Of a DNA stretch of 64,000 bases, positions 9,412-18,424 are shown one piece after another. The position numbers and the translations under genes were made by a program. Numbering within the stretch: position 1 is the stretch's first letter; each line of letters opens with the position of its first letter. Source of the DNA: Alloscardovia venturai (GTDB lineage Bacteria > Actinomycetota > Actinomycetes > Actinomycetales > Bifidobacteriaceae); NCBI RefSeq assembly GCF_042676605.1, contig NZ_JBHTHQ010000021.1, forward strand, positions 434,001 through 498,000, written 5' to 3'. The notes under the pieces were generated by a model. It worked only from the letters and a program-made list of their open reading frames with translations, did no database searches and had not been told where the DNA came from.

Positions 9412-10470
9412 CTAACCTTCATCTTTCATTTCGCGCGATAATCGTAATGCGCTCTTGATACTTCCTTTTTTTACACCAGCGGCAAGAACCATTGCCACAG
9501 CTGTGGCTATATCATAGAATTCTGCATCTTCATCCACCGGAGAATGTCCTGTAATATTCAGTGCATCGTGTACCAATTCCTTGGCTTCGGCTGATACATC
9601 AACACACGCTGTCTGCTCAGAGATATGTGCACCATATGGTTGAATGTTTTGTCGTGCAAGCTTGCGAAGTTCCCCATCAGAGTTTTTGCGAGACTCGCTT
9701 GACTGTCGTTTGAGGAAATTACGAGCGACTCTATTGGTATTTCCTCTCAATCCCCCACCCTGCGTAGATTGTTTCACCTCTGGATGAGGTACGGCATCGA
9801 GCTGGGGTACGACGTACGATTCTTTCAACGGATTGCTATAGACATCGATACTTATCTGTGTCAGTGCCTCTGTCTCGAGGACAGCATCATCAACGTGTAC
9901 AATGACGGACGTGGCACCGTCTTCAGCCATGATAGCGAGCATACGTTGCACATCCAATGGCGACAGCGGAGTCTTCAACCACAGTTCACGCTCTAGGCTC
10001 ACGCCTCCCCGGCTATCGATGACGCCGAGAGGATTGCCTAAATAATGCAACACGTCATAAAGCTCTCTCATAACGAATATCGAGCGAGGACCTTGTACGG
10101 CAAAAATAGCTAGAGCTTGAGAGGGATTACCTGTCAAATCTGCGCAAATTCGTGCACGATCGGAATTACGTAAATTGCCAAACAAAACTGGAATTTCTGA
10201 ATCAATAGGAATTTCTACAGCTTTCGACTGTTCCGGAAGCATGAAAAATACCGCATAAGCACCTCGTCGAGCTGCTGCATGCACGATGCGAGAATCGTAC
10301 TGTGATGATGGACTGAGATACAGTGCCCCTGGGGTGATATCTTCCAATTCATCTGCTACAGATGTCAAGGTTACAGCATCACTGTGAGGTGCCACAGTAC
10401 TAATACCATATCGCCGCCTAATATCACCAATAGTGACATGCTCGTTTACTGATTCATTCACGCTGCTCAT
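9412..10470 (-). CDS. MurE-like protein lacking the ATP-binding loop (probable pseudoenzyme)
   Basis: The gene sits exactly where murE normally lies, between ftsI and murF. Its 352 residues follow the order of a Mur ligase: an N-terminal substrate-binding-like stretch (ITPGALYLSPSS... AARRGAYAVFF, residues 46-76) and DLTGNPSQALAIFAVQG (111-127), then the MurE-like TPLSPLDVQRMLAIMAEDGA (167-186). Where a ligase has GVTGTNGKTTT, this protein reads AVQGPRSIFVM (124-134): the P-loop Lys and Thr residues are gone. The FTNL..DHLD region is replaced by YSNPLKESYV, and the DNPR/DDP-type C-terminal motifs are missing. Length is about 150 short of MurE. Catalysis is therefore unlikely; a binding or structural role is inference. 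It could also be a decaying gene, but the frame is open and the gene is tightly packed in the operon. Confidence 0.72.
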   Translation of the reverse strand: MSSVNESVNEHVTIGDIRRRYGISTVAPHSDAVTLTSVADELEDITPGALYLSPSSQYDSRIVHAAARRGAYAVFFMLPEQSKAVEIPIDSEIPVLFGNLRNSDRARICADLTGNPSQALAIFAVQGPRSIFVMRELYDVLHYLGNPLGVIDSRGGVSLERELWLKTPLSPLDVQRMLAIMAEDGATSVIVHVDDAVLETEALTQISIDVYSNPLKESYVVPQLDAVPHPEVKQSTQGGGLRGNTNRVARNFLKRQSSESRKNSDGELRKLARQNIQPYGAHISEQTACVDVSAEAKELVHDALNITGHSPVDEDAEFYDIATAVAMVLAAGVKKGSIKSALRLSREMKDEG

Positions 10471-10499
10471 ATTGTCTCTAGACTACCACCTAGGCATTC

Positions 10500-12383
10500 C
10501 TACCATTCGATAGGAATAGCGTTAGTACGTGGCTGAGATTGAGGAATTTGGTACTTCTGCATAAGGAACCACCCTACTGCTCCTACTACTGGGCCAGATG
10601 TGGCACCACCATAGTATGAACGTGCATCCTTGATGAAGACGCCGACGACAAACTTGGGATTGTCAGCTGGAAGAGCAGCGATGTAATCTGCTACGACACT
10701 CGTAAGTGCGCCCGTATCCCCCGCTACCTCTGCGGTACCCGACTTTCCTGCTACACGGTAGCCCGGCACACTCGATACACCTCTGTACTCTTCGCCGATA
10801 TTTTCCATCATGTTGAGCACAGTTGAAGCTGTTTGAGCTGAGATGACACGTGTAGCTTTATTTGCGGTAGGAGTGGTATCTTTGCCATTTGCATCTGTGG
10901 ATTTTTCCACGATACGCTGACCGAGACGTACTCCGCCGTTGGCAACTGTAGCGATGACGTTTGTCATCTGAAGTGCATTGACCGTGTAGCCTTGCCCGAA
11001 GAGAACTGTTTGCTGAGTACGTGTATCCCAATCCGTGTAATTCTTGAGAAGGCCAACAGATTCTCCAGGGAAATTAATTCCAGTGGATGCACCAATCCCG
11101 AAACGCGTAATGTACTGGTAGCGCTTTTCCAATGAATAATTCTGAGCAGTCATAATCGTACCTGTGTTGTACGAATTATAGAGAATGCCCGCAAGAGTGA
11201 GCTTTTGATTAGGATGATATTCAGCATCGTGATAACTCTGCCCCTGATACTCAAGCTTATAGGGCACAGTAAATCGGTCTGTAGCCTTATGAAGGCCCTC
11301 TTGAATGATGCCTGAGGCAGTAATCAGTTTCCCTGTAGAGCCTGGATCGAATGTAGCCGTCATAGCCTTTGATCCCTTTATCAATGCATCATCGGAATCT
11401 GCTGCATATTGATCACTATCGGAAATTGCGAGAATTTTTCCTGTGCTTACCTCTTGAACGACACCTATACCCCAGTCTGCATTTTGATCTTGAACCCGCT
11501 GCTTGAGTTGCTGATTCATAAACCATTGCACATCACGGTCAATGGTGAGTTTGACTGTGCCACCCTGCTTTGCTTGAGACTGTACTTTCTCCGTTCCAGG
11601 TATCTTTGCTGTTCCGTTAGTCGGATTGATTGGATTTGCCTGTTGATAAGTCTCTACTCCAGCAACCCCCTTGAGCGACGCATTTTCCATGGATTCAAGG
11701 CCAGCTACACCTGTATCCTCATCGTTAACTCCACCCAAAATTGCACCAATAAGAGTGGGATCTGAGTATACGCGCTGACTCATAAGTTCCGTGCCAACAA
11801 TGGCAGAAAGATGAAGTTTATCTATCTTTCGTGCGACTTTTGGTGTCACTCCTTTTGCAACCACGACATAGCGGTTCTTGCCTGCCAACTCGGCACCGAG
11901 TTCTTGAGGATTCTGCTTTAAGACTGGTGCTAAAATCTGCGCGACAGCGTATGCACCTTTGCCTGGGACATCCTTGCCATTAATCTCATGACATGTTTTA
12001 CGACGCTCTTGAGTGAGCTGGTCATATGTTGCGTCCGTCATGCTACGTGTACGTTTCACTGTGCAGGACAAAGGAGAAAAACTCTTCGCACCCACCTGAT
12101 CAACGTAAATCTTGTATGCTTCTATACTTTGTGCGAGAATCTCACCATTTGTATCGACAATACTCCCGCGCATTGCTTGGACTTTCGCAGTTACAGTGCG
12201 CGAATTACTCGCTTCTTGAGCTAGCGAAGCTGCCCCAAAAATCTGAAGCCATGCTAAGCGGCCTAAACCTGCAACAATGAGGACTGCCCACACTATGATG
12301 ACCGCAATAGTGCGCCGTCGTATAGTGTGAGCTTGACTCTGAATAAAGCCCGTATTTTCTTGTGCTTGTGGCGTACGCGCCAT
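10500..12383 (-). CDS. ftsI: Septal peptidoglycan transpeptidase FtsI (class B PBP)
   Basis: FtsI cross-links septal peptidoglycan as partner of FtsW. The 627-residue protein has a short cytoplasmic tail, one membrane segment at about 26-48, a class B dimerisation domain, and the transpeptidase domain with all three active-site motifs: STGK (349-352), SYN (404-406) and KSGT (547-550). It starts one base into the stop of the ftsL-like gene (TAATG), which implies coupled translation. Two Cys residues at about 107 and 131 lie in the extracytoplasmic dimerisation part and could form a disulfide. Confidence 0.94.
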   Translation of the reverse strand: MARTPQAQENTGFIQSQAHTIRRRTIAVIIVWAVLIVAGLGRLAWLQIFGAASLAQEASNSRTVTAKVQAMRGSIVDTNGEILAQSIEAYKIYVDQVGAKSFSPLSCTVKRTRSMTDATYDQLTQERRKTCHEINGKDVPGKGAYAVAQILAPVLKQNPQELGAELAGKNRYVVVAKGVTPKVARKIDKLHLSAIVGTELMSQRVYSDPTLIGAILGGVNDEDTGVAGLESMENASLKGVAGVETYQQANPINPTNGTAKIPGTEKVQSQAKQGGTVKLTIDRDVQWFMNQQLKQRVQDQNADWGIGVVQEVSTGKILAISDSDQYAADSDDALIKGSKAMTATFDPGSTGKLITASGIIQEGLHKATDRFTVPYKLEYQGQSYHDAEYHPNQKLTLAGILYNSYNTGTIMTAQNYSLEKRYQYITRFGIGASTGINFPGESVGLLKNYTDWDTRTQQTVLFGQGYTVNALQMTNVIATVANGGVRLGQRIVEKSTDANGKDTTPTANKATRVISAQTASTVLNMMENIGEEYRGVSSVPGYRVAGKSGTAEVAGDTGALTSVVADYIAALPADNPKFVVGVFIKDARSYYGGATSGPVVGAVGWFLMQKYQIPQSQPRTNAIPIEW

Positions 12384-12877
12384 TACTGTGCGCTTCCCAA
12401 ATCGATAGTCATGCTCTCAGAGCTCTCTTGCATACCAAGCTGGTTAGCACGGTTAGGAAGATCAGCTTCTAAAGCATCAAGTTTTGCACGATCTTGCTGT
12501 ACATCTTGAGTGAGCTGGGATACCGTGCGCTGCGTATGAGAAATACTATACGCGTTCTCAACCATTGCAGTGCGTAGCATTAAGCTACCAAAGACACTTG
12601 CAATAAGGATGGCAACGGATACAATCACATATGCGTATGGTGCACGCCTAGTATTTGCCCACGACCAGATATGAGAGAATACGCCGGAATTATACTGTTG
12701 CTCTTCACGTGACCTCACATTGAGCTGAGGATGACCATACTGACGTTGTGACGGTTGTGATAGCCTCGTGCTACTACGACCTTGCGGGCGCATAGCGTGT
12801 GACGTTGAATCCAAGCGATGCGCGGTTGCGCTACGAGTAGCTGTCGATCGTGTCATTCTTGCTTCAGCGGCTGCCAT
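12383..12877 (-). CDS. ftsL: FtsL-like divisome protein
   Basis: A 164-residue bitopic protein with a polar, Arg- and Ser-rich cytoplasmic part of about 80 residues, one membrane segment (around 87-110, YVIVSVAILIASVFG), and a short extracytoplasmic coiled coil (TQRTVSQLTQDVQQDRAKL). This architecture and its place between rsmH and ftsI match FtsL, which forms a complex with FtsQ and a DivIC/FtsB protein and activates FtsW-FtsI. Sequence conservation of FtsL is low, so the call depends on topology and position. It overlaps rsmH by 14 bases. Confidence 0.7.
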   Translation of the reverse strand: MAAAEARMTRSTATRSATAHRLDSTSHAMRPQGRSSTRLSQPSQRQYGHPQLNVRSREEQQYNSGVFSHIWSWANTRRAPYAYVIVSVAILIASVFGSLMLRTAMVENAYSISHTQRTVSQLTQDVQQDRAKLDALEADLPNRANQLGMQESSESMTIDLGSAQ

Positions 12878-13991
12878 AATGTCCCTTACTATGTCGTGTC
12901 TTGTATGCGGTTCGTGCCTTATGCGTATTTCGATTTTGTATGTTGCGCACCTTTATATTTTTCTGAGGAAAATCAAAAGCAGACGGCGGAGCAGGTCTTA
13001 TCACTTCGACAGCTCTCAGCCTCACAGATGCCGATCGTGAATTCCTTGCAATCTCCGCCTCGTCAGCTTTCATTGCGCCGTGAGTTAAATCTTTTAAGTA
13101 CGGCATCGCTTCTTGAGGAATGACGGGAAGGCCAACGGGTACATCTGCATGAAGCCCCCGAGACATGAAATTTTTCACGCATTTATCTTCGAGTGAGTGG
13201 TACGACTCGACTACCAAGCGGCCACCCACACTCAACGCTCGTAACGCTTGTGGAAGTGTACTTGCCAACTTGTCAAGTTCACCATTAACCTCAATGCGTA
13301 GCGCTTGGAAGACACGCTTTGCTGGATTTCCAGCGGGGCGCTTCGCTTTAGGGATGACGCGATCGACGACAGCGGTAAGCTGATGTGAAGTTTCGATAAA
13401 TTCTCCACGCTCTCGCATATGCACAATTTCTCGCGCAATAGGGCTAGAAAAACGTTCTTCTCCATACTCTTTGAAGATGCGCACGAGATCTTCGTATGCG
13501 TAAGCTCTTAAGATATCTGCTGCAGTCAGCTCTTGACTTACATCCATGCGCATGTCAAGTACAGAGTCATGCGAGTATGAAAAACCACGCTCTGTTTCAT
13601 CAATCTGCAAGCTTGACAGTCCCAAATCCATAAACACCGCATCCACATGGTTGATACCGTTTCTATGGAGGACATGCGTGAAATCATCAAACGCCGCATG
13701 CGCTGGGATAAACCGTTCACCCAAACCAAGATCTGCTACACGTTGCGTGGCAAGCGCTAACGCTTGTGCATCTCGATCAATTCCAATGACACGTACGCTA
13801 GGTATAGCCTTCAAAAAGCCACTCGTATGCCCAGCAAGCCCTAACGTGCAATCCACTATAACCGGAAATTCACGCCCATCTTTCTTCGCGCTCGCTTCAA
13901 CATTCTGGGTAACAAGTCGCACACACTCATCAAAAAGTACTGGTACGTGTATCTCATCCGCACGTTTCTTCATAGGTGTCTCGTTTACCAT
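12864..13991 (-). CDS. rsmH: 16S rRNA (cytosine(1402)-N4)-methyltransferase RsmH
   Basis: RsmH (formerly MraW) methylates C1402 of 16S rRNA in the decoding centre using S-adenosylmethionine. The 375-residue product starts with HVPVLFDECV, has the SAM motif DCTLGLAGHTSGFL, then DAVFMDLGLSSLQID, and ends with the SYHSLEDKCVKNFM region, all usual for the family. The C-terminal 50 residues are basic. It overlaps mraZ by 7 bases and is the second gene of the dcw operon. Confidence 0.94.
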   Translation of the reverse strand: MVNETPMKKRADEIHVPVLFDECVRLVTQNVEASAKKDGREFPVIVDCTLGLAGHTSGFLKAIPSVRVIGIDRDAQALALATQRVADLGLGERFIPAHAAFDDFTHVLHRNGINHVDAVFMDLGLSSLQIDETERGFSYSHDSVLDMRMDVSQELTAADILRAYAYEDLVRIFKEYGEERFSSPIAREIVHMRERGEFIETSHQLTAVVDRVIPKAKRPAGNPAKRVFQALRIEVNGELDKLASTLPQALRALSVGGRLVVESYHSLEDKCVKNFMSRGLHADVPVGLPVIPQEAMPYLKDLTHGAMKADEAEIARNSRSASVRLRAVEVIRPAPPSAFDFPQKNIKVRNIQNRNTHKARTAYKTRHSKGHYGSR

Positions 13992-14500
13992 GCGACATCA
14001 CCTACCGGAAGCACATCATCAGCCATATCTGAATAGTCATCTTCTTGAGCAGCCAAGTAGCTTTCCCAATCCTCACGATTCCAAATCTCTGCACGCGTTC
14101 CTACTCCGATGAGTACGATGTCGTCATCCAAATGCGCATAAGTGCGCAACATGCTCGGGACCATGACACGCCCTTGTTTGTCTGGTTCTGCATCTACAGC
14201 ACCCGACAAAAACACACGAAGATAGTTTCGCGCTGCTTTATTGCTGAGCGACGTGTGCTGTATCTGCTGAGCAATGCGACGAAACTCATCGTTAGGGAGC
14301 ACATACACGCACCGTTCCTGCCCACGCGCCATCACACACCCGCTGCCGAGAACATCGCGCATTTTTGCGGGAATTGCTACGCGACCTTTCGCATCAATTT
14401 TTGGGGTGTACGTTCCTAAGAGCAAATCAGGAAGTGGGAGATTTTTGGCGAATTGTGGTGAATCGGTATTCTCGCCGCTTACGCCAGTATTTTCAGCCAT
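13985..14500 (-). CDS. mraZ: Transcriptional regulator MraZ
   Basis: MraZ is a double-AbrB-fold DNA-binding protein that controls its own dcw operon. The family motifs KIDAKGRVAIPAKMRDVL and KQGRVMVPSMLR mark the two SpoVT/AbrB repeats. An upstream ATG at 14539 is in frame, but GGAGGAGAA lies directly before the ATG at 14500, giving 171 residues; the family is usually about 143, so this protein has an extra polar N-terminus of some 30 residues. It is the first gene of the dcw operon and is preceded by four MraZ-type boxes. Confidence 0.93.
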   Translation of the reverse strand: MAENTGVSGENTDSPQFAKNLPLPDLLLGTYTPKIDAKGRVAIPAKMRDVLGSGCVMARGQERCVYVLPNDEFRRIAQQIQHTSLSNKAARNYLRVFLSGAVDAEPDKQGRVMVPSMLRTYAHLDDDIVLIGVGTRAEIWNREDWESYLAAQEDDYSDMADDVLPVGDVAW

Positions 14501-14543
14501 TTCTCCTCCTTTCCTAATTTTTCGCAGTGCAGCCTTCACATAC

Positions 14544-14583
14544 TTCTCCCCACTTTACCCCATTTCTCTCCACTTTTCCCCAC
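14544..14583 (-). promoter_or_regulatory. Four tandem MraZ boxes (10-base direct repeats)
   Basis: The minus strand carries four back-to-back 10-base repeats, GTGGGGAAAA, GTGGAGAGAA, ATGGGGTAAA and GTGGGGAGAA, each with the core RTGGRG. The 10-base period matches the MraZ operators known from other bacteria (TGGGA or GTGKG cores spaced one helical turn apart). They lie between the candidate promoter and the mraZ start, a position that fits autorepression of the dcw operon by MraZ. Confidence 0.85.
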
Positions 14584-14594
14584 GAACACGCAAA

Positions 14595-14623
14595 AATATA
14601 GGAAAAATTAAAAGTACTGCCAT
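14595..14623 (-). promoter_or_regulatory. Candidate promoter of the dcw operon
   Basis: On the minus strand ATGGCA (14618-14623) and TATATT (14595-14600) are 17 bases apart, a reasonable sigma-70 type -35/-10 pair. The transcript would start near base 14588, right at the first MraZ box, so bound MraZ could block initiation. The rest of the 285-base divergent gap (14624-14785) holds the leader of the helicase gene and nothing else I recognise. Confidence 0.5.
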
Positions 14624-14785
14624 GCGAGTAGATTAGTTAGGCAGTTTTCAGCGGATTGAGGTATCGCATTCATGCCCAGCGGAGCATTACATCTTCGTTT
14701 CACGTGTGCGTATTTCTCTTTTCCAAAACAAAACTGGTAGACGCCAAGAATCACGCAAAAGCGTAGCGATGAAAAGGGTATGTGA

Positions 14786-17071
14786 GTGTCCGATTATTCT
14801 GAACAGATTCGTGAAGAGCAGTCCATGGTGGATGAATCTTATGCTCGACTCGATGCAATTCGAGTACAGACAAAAGCACGATTAGATGAAGTGCGTGCAC
14901 GTGGAGCCCATGAATCGCCTACACAACGCTCAGAGCGAGATTCATTTGCTGCCATGTACGAAGATCGTCTTATACAGTTGCGCTCAGTCGAAGACCGCCT
15001 TGTTTTCGGACGATTGGACCACGAAGATGGCACACAACACCACATCGGACGCATCGGTCTATCCACCCCTGAGCACGAAACCATCCTCATCGACTGGCGA
15101 GCACAGGCAGCTCAACCTTTCTATGAAGCAACCCCTCAACACCATGGCGACATTGCCATGCGCCGTCACATTACTTTGAAGTTCCGAGACGTTGTCAGCA
15201 TCGAGGATGAAGTACTCAATATTGATTCATCACACGTCACATCGGCATCTCAAGCTGGTACCTTGACCGGCGAAGGTGCACTACTCGCCTCACTCTCTAG
15301 CCGACGTACCGGAAGGATGACGGATATCGTCGCCACCATTCAAGGCGAGCAGGACCGTATCATTCGTTCACCCCTCAACCGACCTCTCGTCGTCCAGGGC
15401 GGACCAGGAACAGGCAAGACAGCCGTGGCACTTCATCGCGCTGCATACTTGCTCTATACACATCGACAAACTCTCCAACGTTCCGGCGTACTCATCGTAG
15501 GACCATCTCCTGCGTTTTTGCACTATATTGATCAAGTCTTGCCTTCTTTAGGAGAGACAGGCGTCATTTCACGCACGATAGGAAATCTCCTCCCCGGTAT
15601 TCACGCTACCGCCGTTGACGATCCTTACGCCGCGCGGATCAAAGGCGACCGCCGCATGGTCAAGGCAATTGCCAATGCCGCGGCCTCTCGCATCCGCGTT
15701 CCTTCAGCACTTCCTGTCTTGAAAATTAACGGAGTACGTGTCGCTGTCACACGCACTGACATTGAGCAAGCACAAAACGATGCACGTCGCACACACCAGC
15801 CGCACAATATCGCTCGTAAGACTTTTATCAAATCTATGATTTCTCTGTTAACCGTACGATACAAAGAAGGTCTCGATTATGAACCTGAATATTCCGAAGT
15901 ACATAACGCACAAGAGACATTGCGCATGAGCGAAACCCTGCGTAAAACTTTGAATACAGCGTGGCTTCCTATGAATGCTCAGTGGCTGATCAACGATATG
16001 TTCTCCAAGCCTCATCGTCTCAAGCAGTTCGCTCCATGGCTAGATGACAATCAAATACGCGAAGTTATACGTCCTACTGGAAGCAAGTTCACTATATCGG
16101 ACATCCCACTTATAGATGAGGCTCTCGAAGTTCTCGGACCAGATCCGCATGAGCAGGAGCTCATAGAGGCACGTAATTCAAGAACCACATCTGACGAGAA
16201 ATACATCAATGACATGATGAGTTCCATGGGCTTAAGCGGTTCAGGAGTAAGCGCTCGGACCGTCTTAGCACACATGGAAGATACTGATGACCTGACATTG
16301 TCTGAACGTGCTGGAGCAGATCGTGAATGGACATACGGACATATAGTGGTAGATGAAGCTCAGGAACTCACCGCCATGGACTGGCGTATGCTTATCCGTC
16401 GTTGCCCTTCTCATTCCTTTACTATTGTCGGAGATGTCGCGCAGACTTCTGCTCTAGGTGGCACTCACTCGTGGAATACTATGCTTGACCGCGTATTTGG
16501 TACAGATGCTTGGGATATCAACGAGCTAACCGTCGATTATCGAAATCCACAAGAGGTTTCCGATACCGCAGGGAATTTTGCAGCCTCAGAAGGACTCTAT
16601 ATTTCCACAGTAAACGCAGTCCGCACTGTGCCCGATAGCGTTGAGCGAAAAACGTTCACAACCATACACTCAGCAATTGACTCGACTATCAACCATGCGA
16701 TTGACTTAATTACTACGTATGTATCCTCCGACGGATCAGGAAGAGTAGCGATTATTTGCGACACCGAGATACGAGATGAGATTGACAAACGTCTACGTAT
16801 ATCTATGCGTAACTCCGACCGAATCTCCGATGCAGAATTCAATAGATTGACGTCACAACCAGCTTGGGATGCGCAGATTGGCGTTTACAACCCTACCGAA
16901 GTTAAAGGCCTAGAGTTTGATGCAGTCGTACTGTGTGAGCCAGGTCTTATCTCTTCCAATAGTCCATCACGCCTTTCTGCTGCTGCTGATTTATATGTAG
17001 CGATGACACGCCCTACACAAAAATTGGTCATTATCCAAACAGAAGAAGATAAGGAACGTATCTCTCTCTAA
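14786..17071 (+). CDS. HelD/UvrD-like superfamily 1 helicase
   Basis: A 761-residue superfamily 1 ATPase of the HelD type. HelD-class proteins remove stalled RNA polymerase from DNA and in actinobacteria can confer rifamycin tolerance (HelR). The N-terminus is a charged coiled-coil region, followed by the Walker A motif GGPGTGKTAVALH, the Walker B region VVDEAQELTAMDWRM, and motifs IV-VI (LTVDYRNPQEV, VKGLEFDAVVL, YVAMTRPTQKL). The start is GTG, preceded by AAAAGGG. The Walker A lies about 200 residues in, as in HelD and unlike UvrD. The gene is divergent from mraZ and followed by serA after 10 bases. Whether it acts on RNA polymerase is inference from the architecture. Confidence 0.8.
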   Translation: MSDYSEQIREEQSMVDESYARLDAIRVQTKARLDEVRARGAHESPTQRSERDSFAAMYEDRLIQLRSVEDRLVFGRLDHEDGTQHHIGRIGLSTPEHETILIDWRAQAAQPFYEATPQHHGDIAMRRHITLKFRDVVSIEDEVLNIDSSHVTSASQAGTLTGEGALLASLSSRRTGRMTDIVATIQGEQDRIIRSPLNRPLVVQGGPGTGKTAVALHRAAYLLYTHRQTLQRSGVLIVGPSPAFLHYIDQVLPSLGETGVISRTIGNLLPGIHATAVDDPYAARIKGDRRMVKAIANAAASRIRVPSALPVLKINGVRVAVTRTDIEQAQNDARRTHQPHNIARKTFIKSMISLLTVRYKEGLDYEPEYSEVHNAQETLRMSETLRKTLNTAWLPMNAQWLINDMFSKPHRLKQFAPWLDDNQIREVIRPTGSKFTISDIPLIDEALEVLGPDPHEQELIEARNSRTTSDEKYINDMMSSMGLSGSGVSARTVLAHMEDTDDLTLSERAGADREWTYGHIVVDEAQELTAMDWRMLIRRCPSHSFTIVGDVAQTSALGGTHSWNTMLDRVFGTDAWDINELTVDYRNPQEVSDTAGNFAASEGLYISTVNAVRTVPDSVERKTFTTIHSAIDSTINHAIDLITTYVSSDGSGRVAIICDTEIRDEIDKRLRISMRNSDRISDAEFNRLTSQPAWDAQIGVYNPTEVKGLEFDAVVLCEPGLISSNSPSRLSAAADLYVAMTRPTQKLVIIQTEEDKERISL

Positions 17072-17074
17072 TAT
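17069..17074 (+). promoter_or_regulatory. Candidate -10 box for leaderless serA
   Basis: TAATAT spans the stop codon of the helicase gene and ends 7 bases before the serA ATG. serA has no Shine-Dalgarno sequence. The spacing fits a transcript that starts at the ATG. Confidence 0.4.
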
Positions 17075-17081
17075 TAGTGCT

Positions 17082-18344
17082 ATGGTTAAGGCACTTTTAT
17101 TAGAGAATATCCATCCTCTCGCTGCAGACTTCTTACGCAGCCAAGGAATTGATGTAGAAACTCGTTCTGGCGCACTTGATGAAGACGAGCTTATCACAGC
17201 ACTTCAAGATGTCGAATTACTTGGCATTCGCTCAAAAACTAATGTCACACAGAGAGTACTTGACAATGCTCCGAATCTTAATGCAGTGGGCTGTTTCTCC
17301 ATTGGAACAAATCAAGTTAATCTTACGCATGCTGCACATAAAGGTGTAGCCGTATTTAATGCTCCTTACTCGAATACCCGCTCCGTTGTCGAACTTGTCA
17401 TATCCGATATCATCGCATTGATGCGTCGCGTCCCAGAGCATACTCTTTCTATCCGTGAACACACATGGGACAAGACAGCAAAAAAATCTCATGAAGTTCG
17501 CGGAAAGACGTTAGGAATCATCGGATATGGAAATATCGGCTCACAGGTTTCTGTACTCGCCGAGGCAATGGGCATGAGAGTACTTTTTTACGATCTCGAA
17601 GAAAAGTTAGCTCTCGGTAATGCTGTCCGCGCTAACTCACTTGAAGAGCTTCTTCGCTCCAGCGACGCAGTTACATTGCATGTCGACGGGCGTAAATCTA
17701 ATGCAGGTATGTTTGGCGAAAAGTATTTCAGCCTTATGAAGCAGGACGCCATATTCCTTAACCTATCGCGCGGCTTTGTCATGGACGCACAAGCACTTTA
17801 CAACCATCTCAAGTCCGAACATTTGAGCGGCGCAGCAGTTGATGTTTTTCCCACCGAGCCTAAGAAAGTGGGCGATGAGTTCGACACGCCACTTGCGACC
17901 ATTCCCAATGTCATTCTCACTCCTCATGTAGGAGGTTCTACACTCGAAGCTCAGAAGTCCATTGGCAAGTTCGTCTCGCATAAGCTTTTTGACTACCTTA
18001 CGCAAGGCAACACGTCACTATCTGTCAATATGCCAAACCTTAATGTGGCAACTCGAGAAGAAATTACACGGAATACCTTGGCAACACGTGATGTCACAGC
18101 TCAACAAGCTGAGGATACTGGCACTTTTACCCGCATCACGCATTTACACGATAATCTGCCAGGTATCTTGGCTAAATTGAACAACGTATTGTCTGACAAT
18201 AATCTCAATATAGTCGCTCAATCTCTTGCCACAGATGGGCAGCTTGGATACGTCGTGACAGATGTAGCAGGCAAGCTCAGCGAAGCTGACATTCAGGCAG
18301 TGCAAGACATACCTGGTACGATTCGCATACATGTCATGAGTTAA
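17082..18344 (+). CDS. serA: D-3-phosphoglycerate dehydrogenase SerA
   Basis: SerA oxidises 3-phosphoglycerate to 3-phosphohydroxypyruvate with NAD, the first step of serine synthesis. The 420-residue protein has the NAD loop GIIGYGNIGSQ, the catalytic Arg region (NLSRGFVMD), the His-containing LTPHVGGSTLEAQ and a C-terminal ACT domain (from about residue 345) for serine feedback. This is the short, E. coli-like form of about 410 residues rather than the longer form found in mycobacteria. No ribosome binding site is visible upstream. Confidence 0.93.
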   Translation: MVKALLLENIHPLAADFLRSQGIDVETRSGALDEDELITALQDVELLGIRSKTNVTQRVLDNAPNLNAVGCFSIGTNQVNLTHAAHKGVAVFNAPYSNTRSVVELVISDIIALMRRVPEHTLSIREHTWDKTAKKSHEVRGKTLGIIGYGNIGSQVSVLAEAMGMRVLFYDLEEKLALGNAVRANSLEELLRSSDAVTLHVDGRKSNAGMFGEKYFSLMKQDAIFLNLSRGFVMDAQALYNHLKSEHLSGAAVDVFPTEPKKVGDEFDTPLATIPNVILTPHVGGSTLEAQKSIGKFVSHKLFDYLTQGNTSLSVNMPNLNVATREEITRNTLATRDVTAQQAEDTGTFTRITHLHDNLPGILAKLNNVLSDNNLNIVAQSLATDGQLGYVVTDVAGKLSEADIQAVQDIPGTIRIHVMS

Positions 18345-18383
18345 TACACAAAACTCTCGATACCTAAAAATTGAAACGAGAAA

Positions 18384-18411
18384 TGTGAGCCTAGTACATT
18401 CCAGGCTCACA
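18384..18411. terminator. Bidirectional terminator between serA and nrdR
   Basis: TGTGAGCCT and AGGCTCACA form a perfect 9-base stem with a 10-base loop between the convergent genes serA and nrdR. Short T-rich stretches follow on both strands (CTAGTTTTG on plus, TTTCTC on minus). Confidence 0.7.
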
Positions 18412-18424
18412 CTAGTTTTGACCA

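Noticed and set aside
13546..14112. 188-residue open frame opposite rsmH and mraZ
   Set aside because: Antisense shadow; no start signal and no family match.
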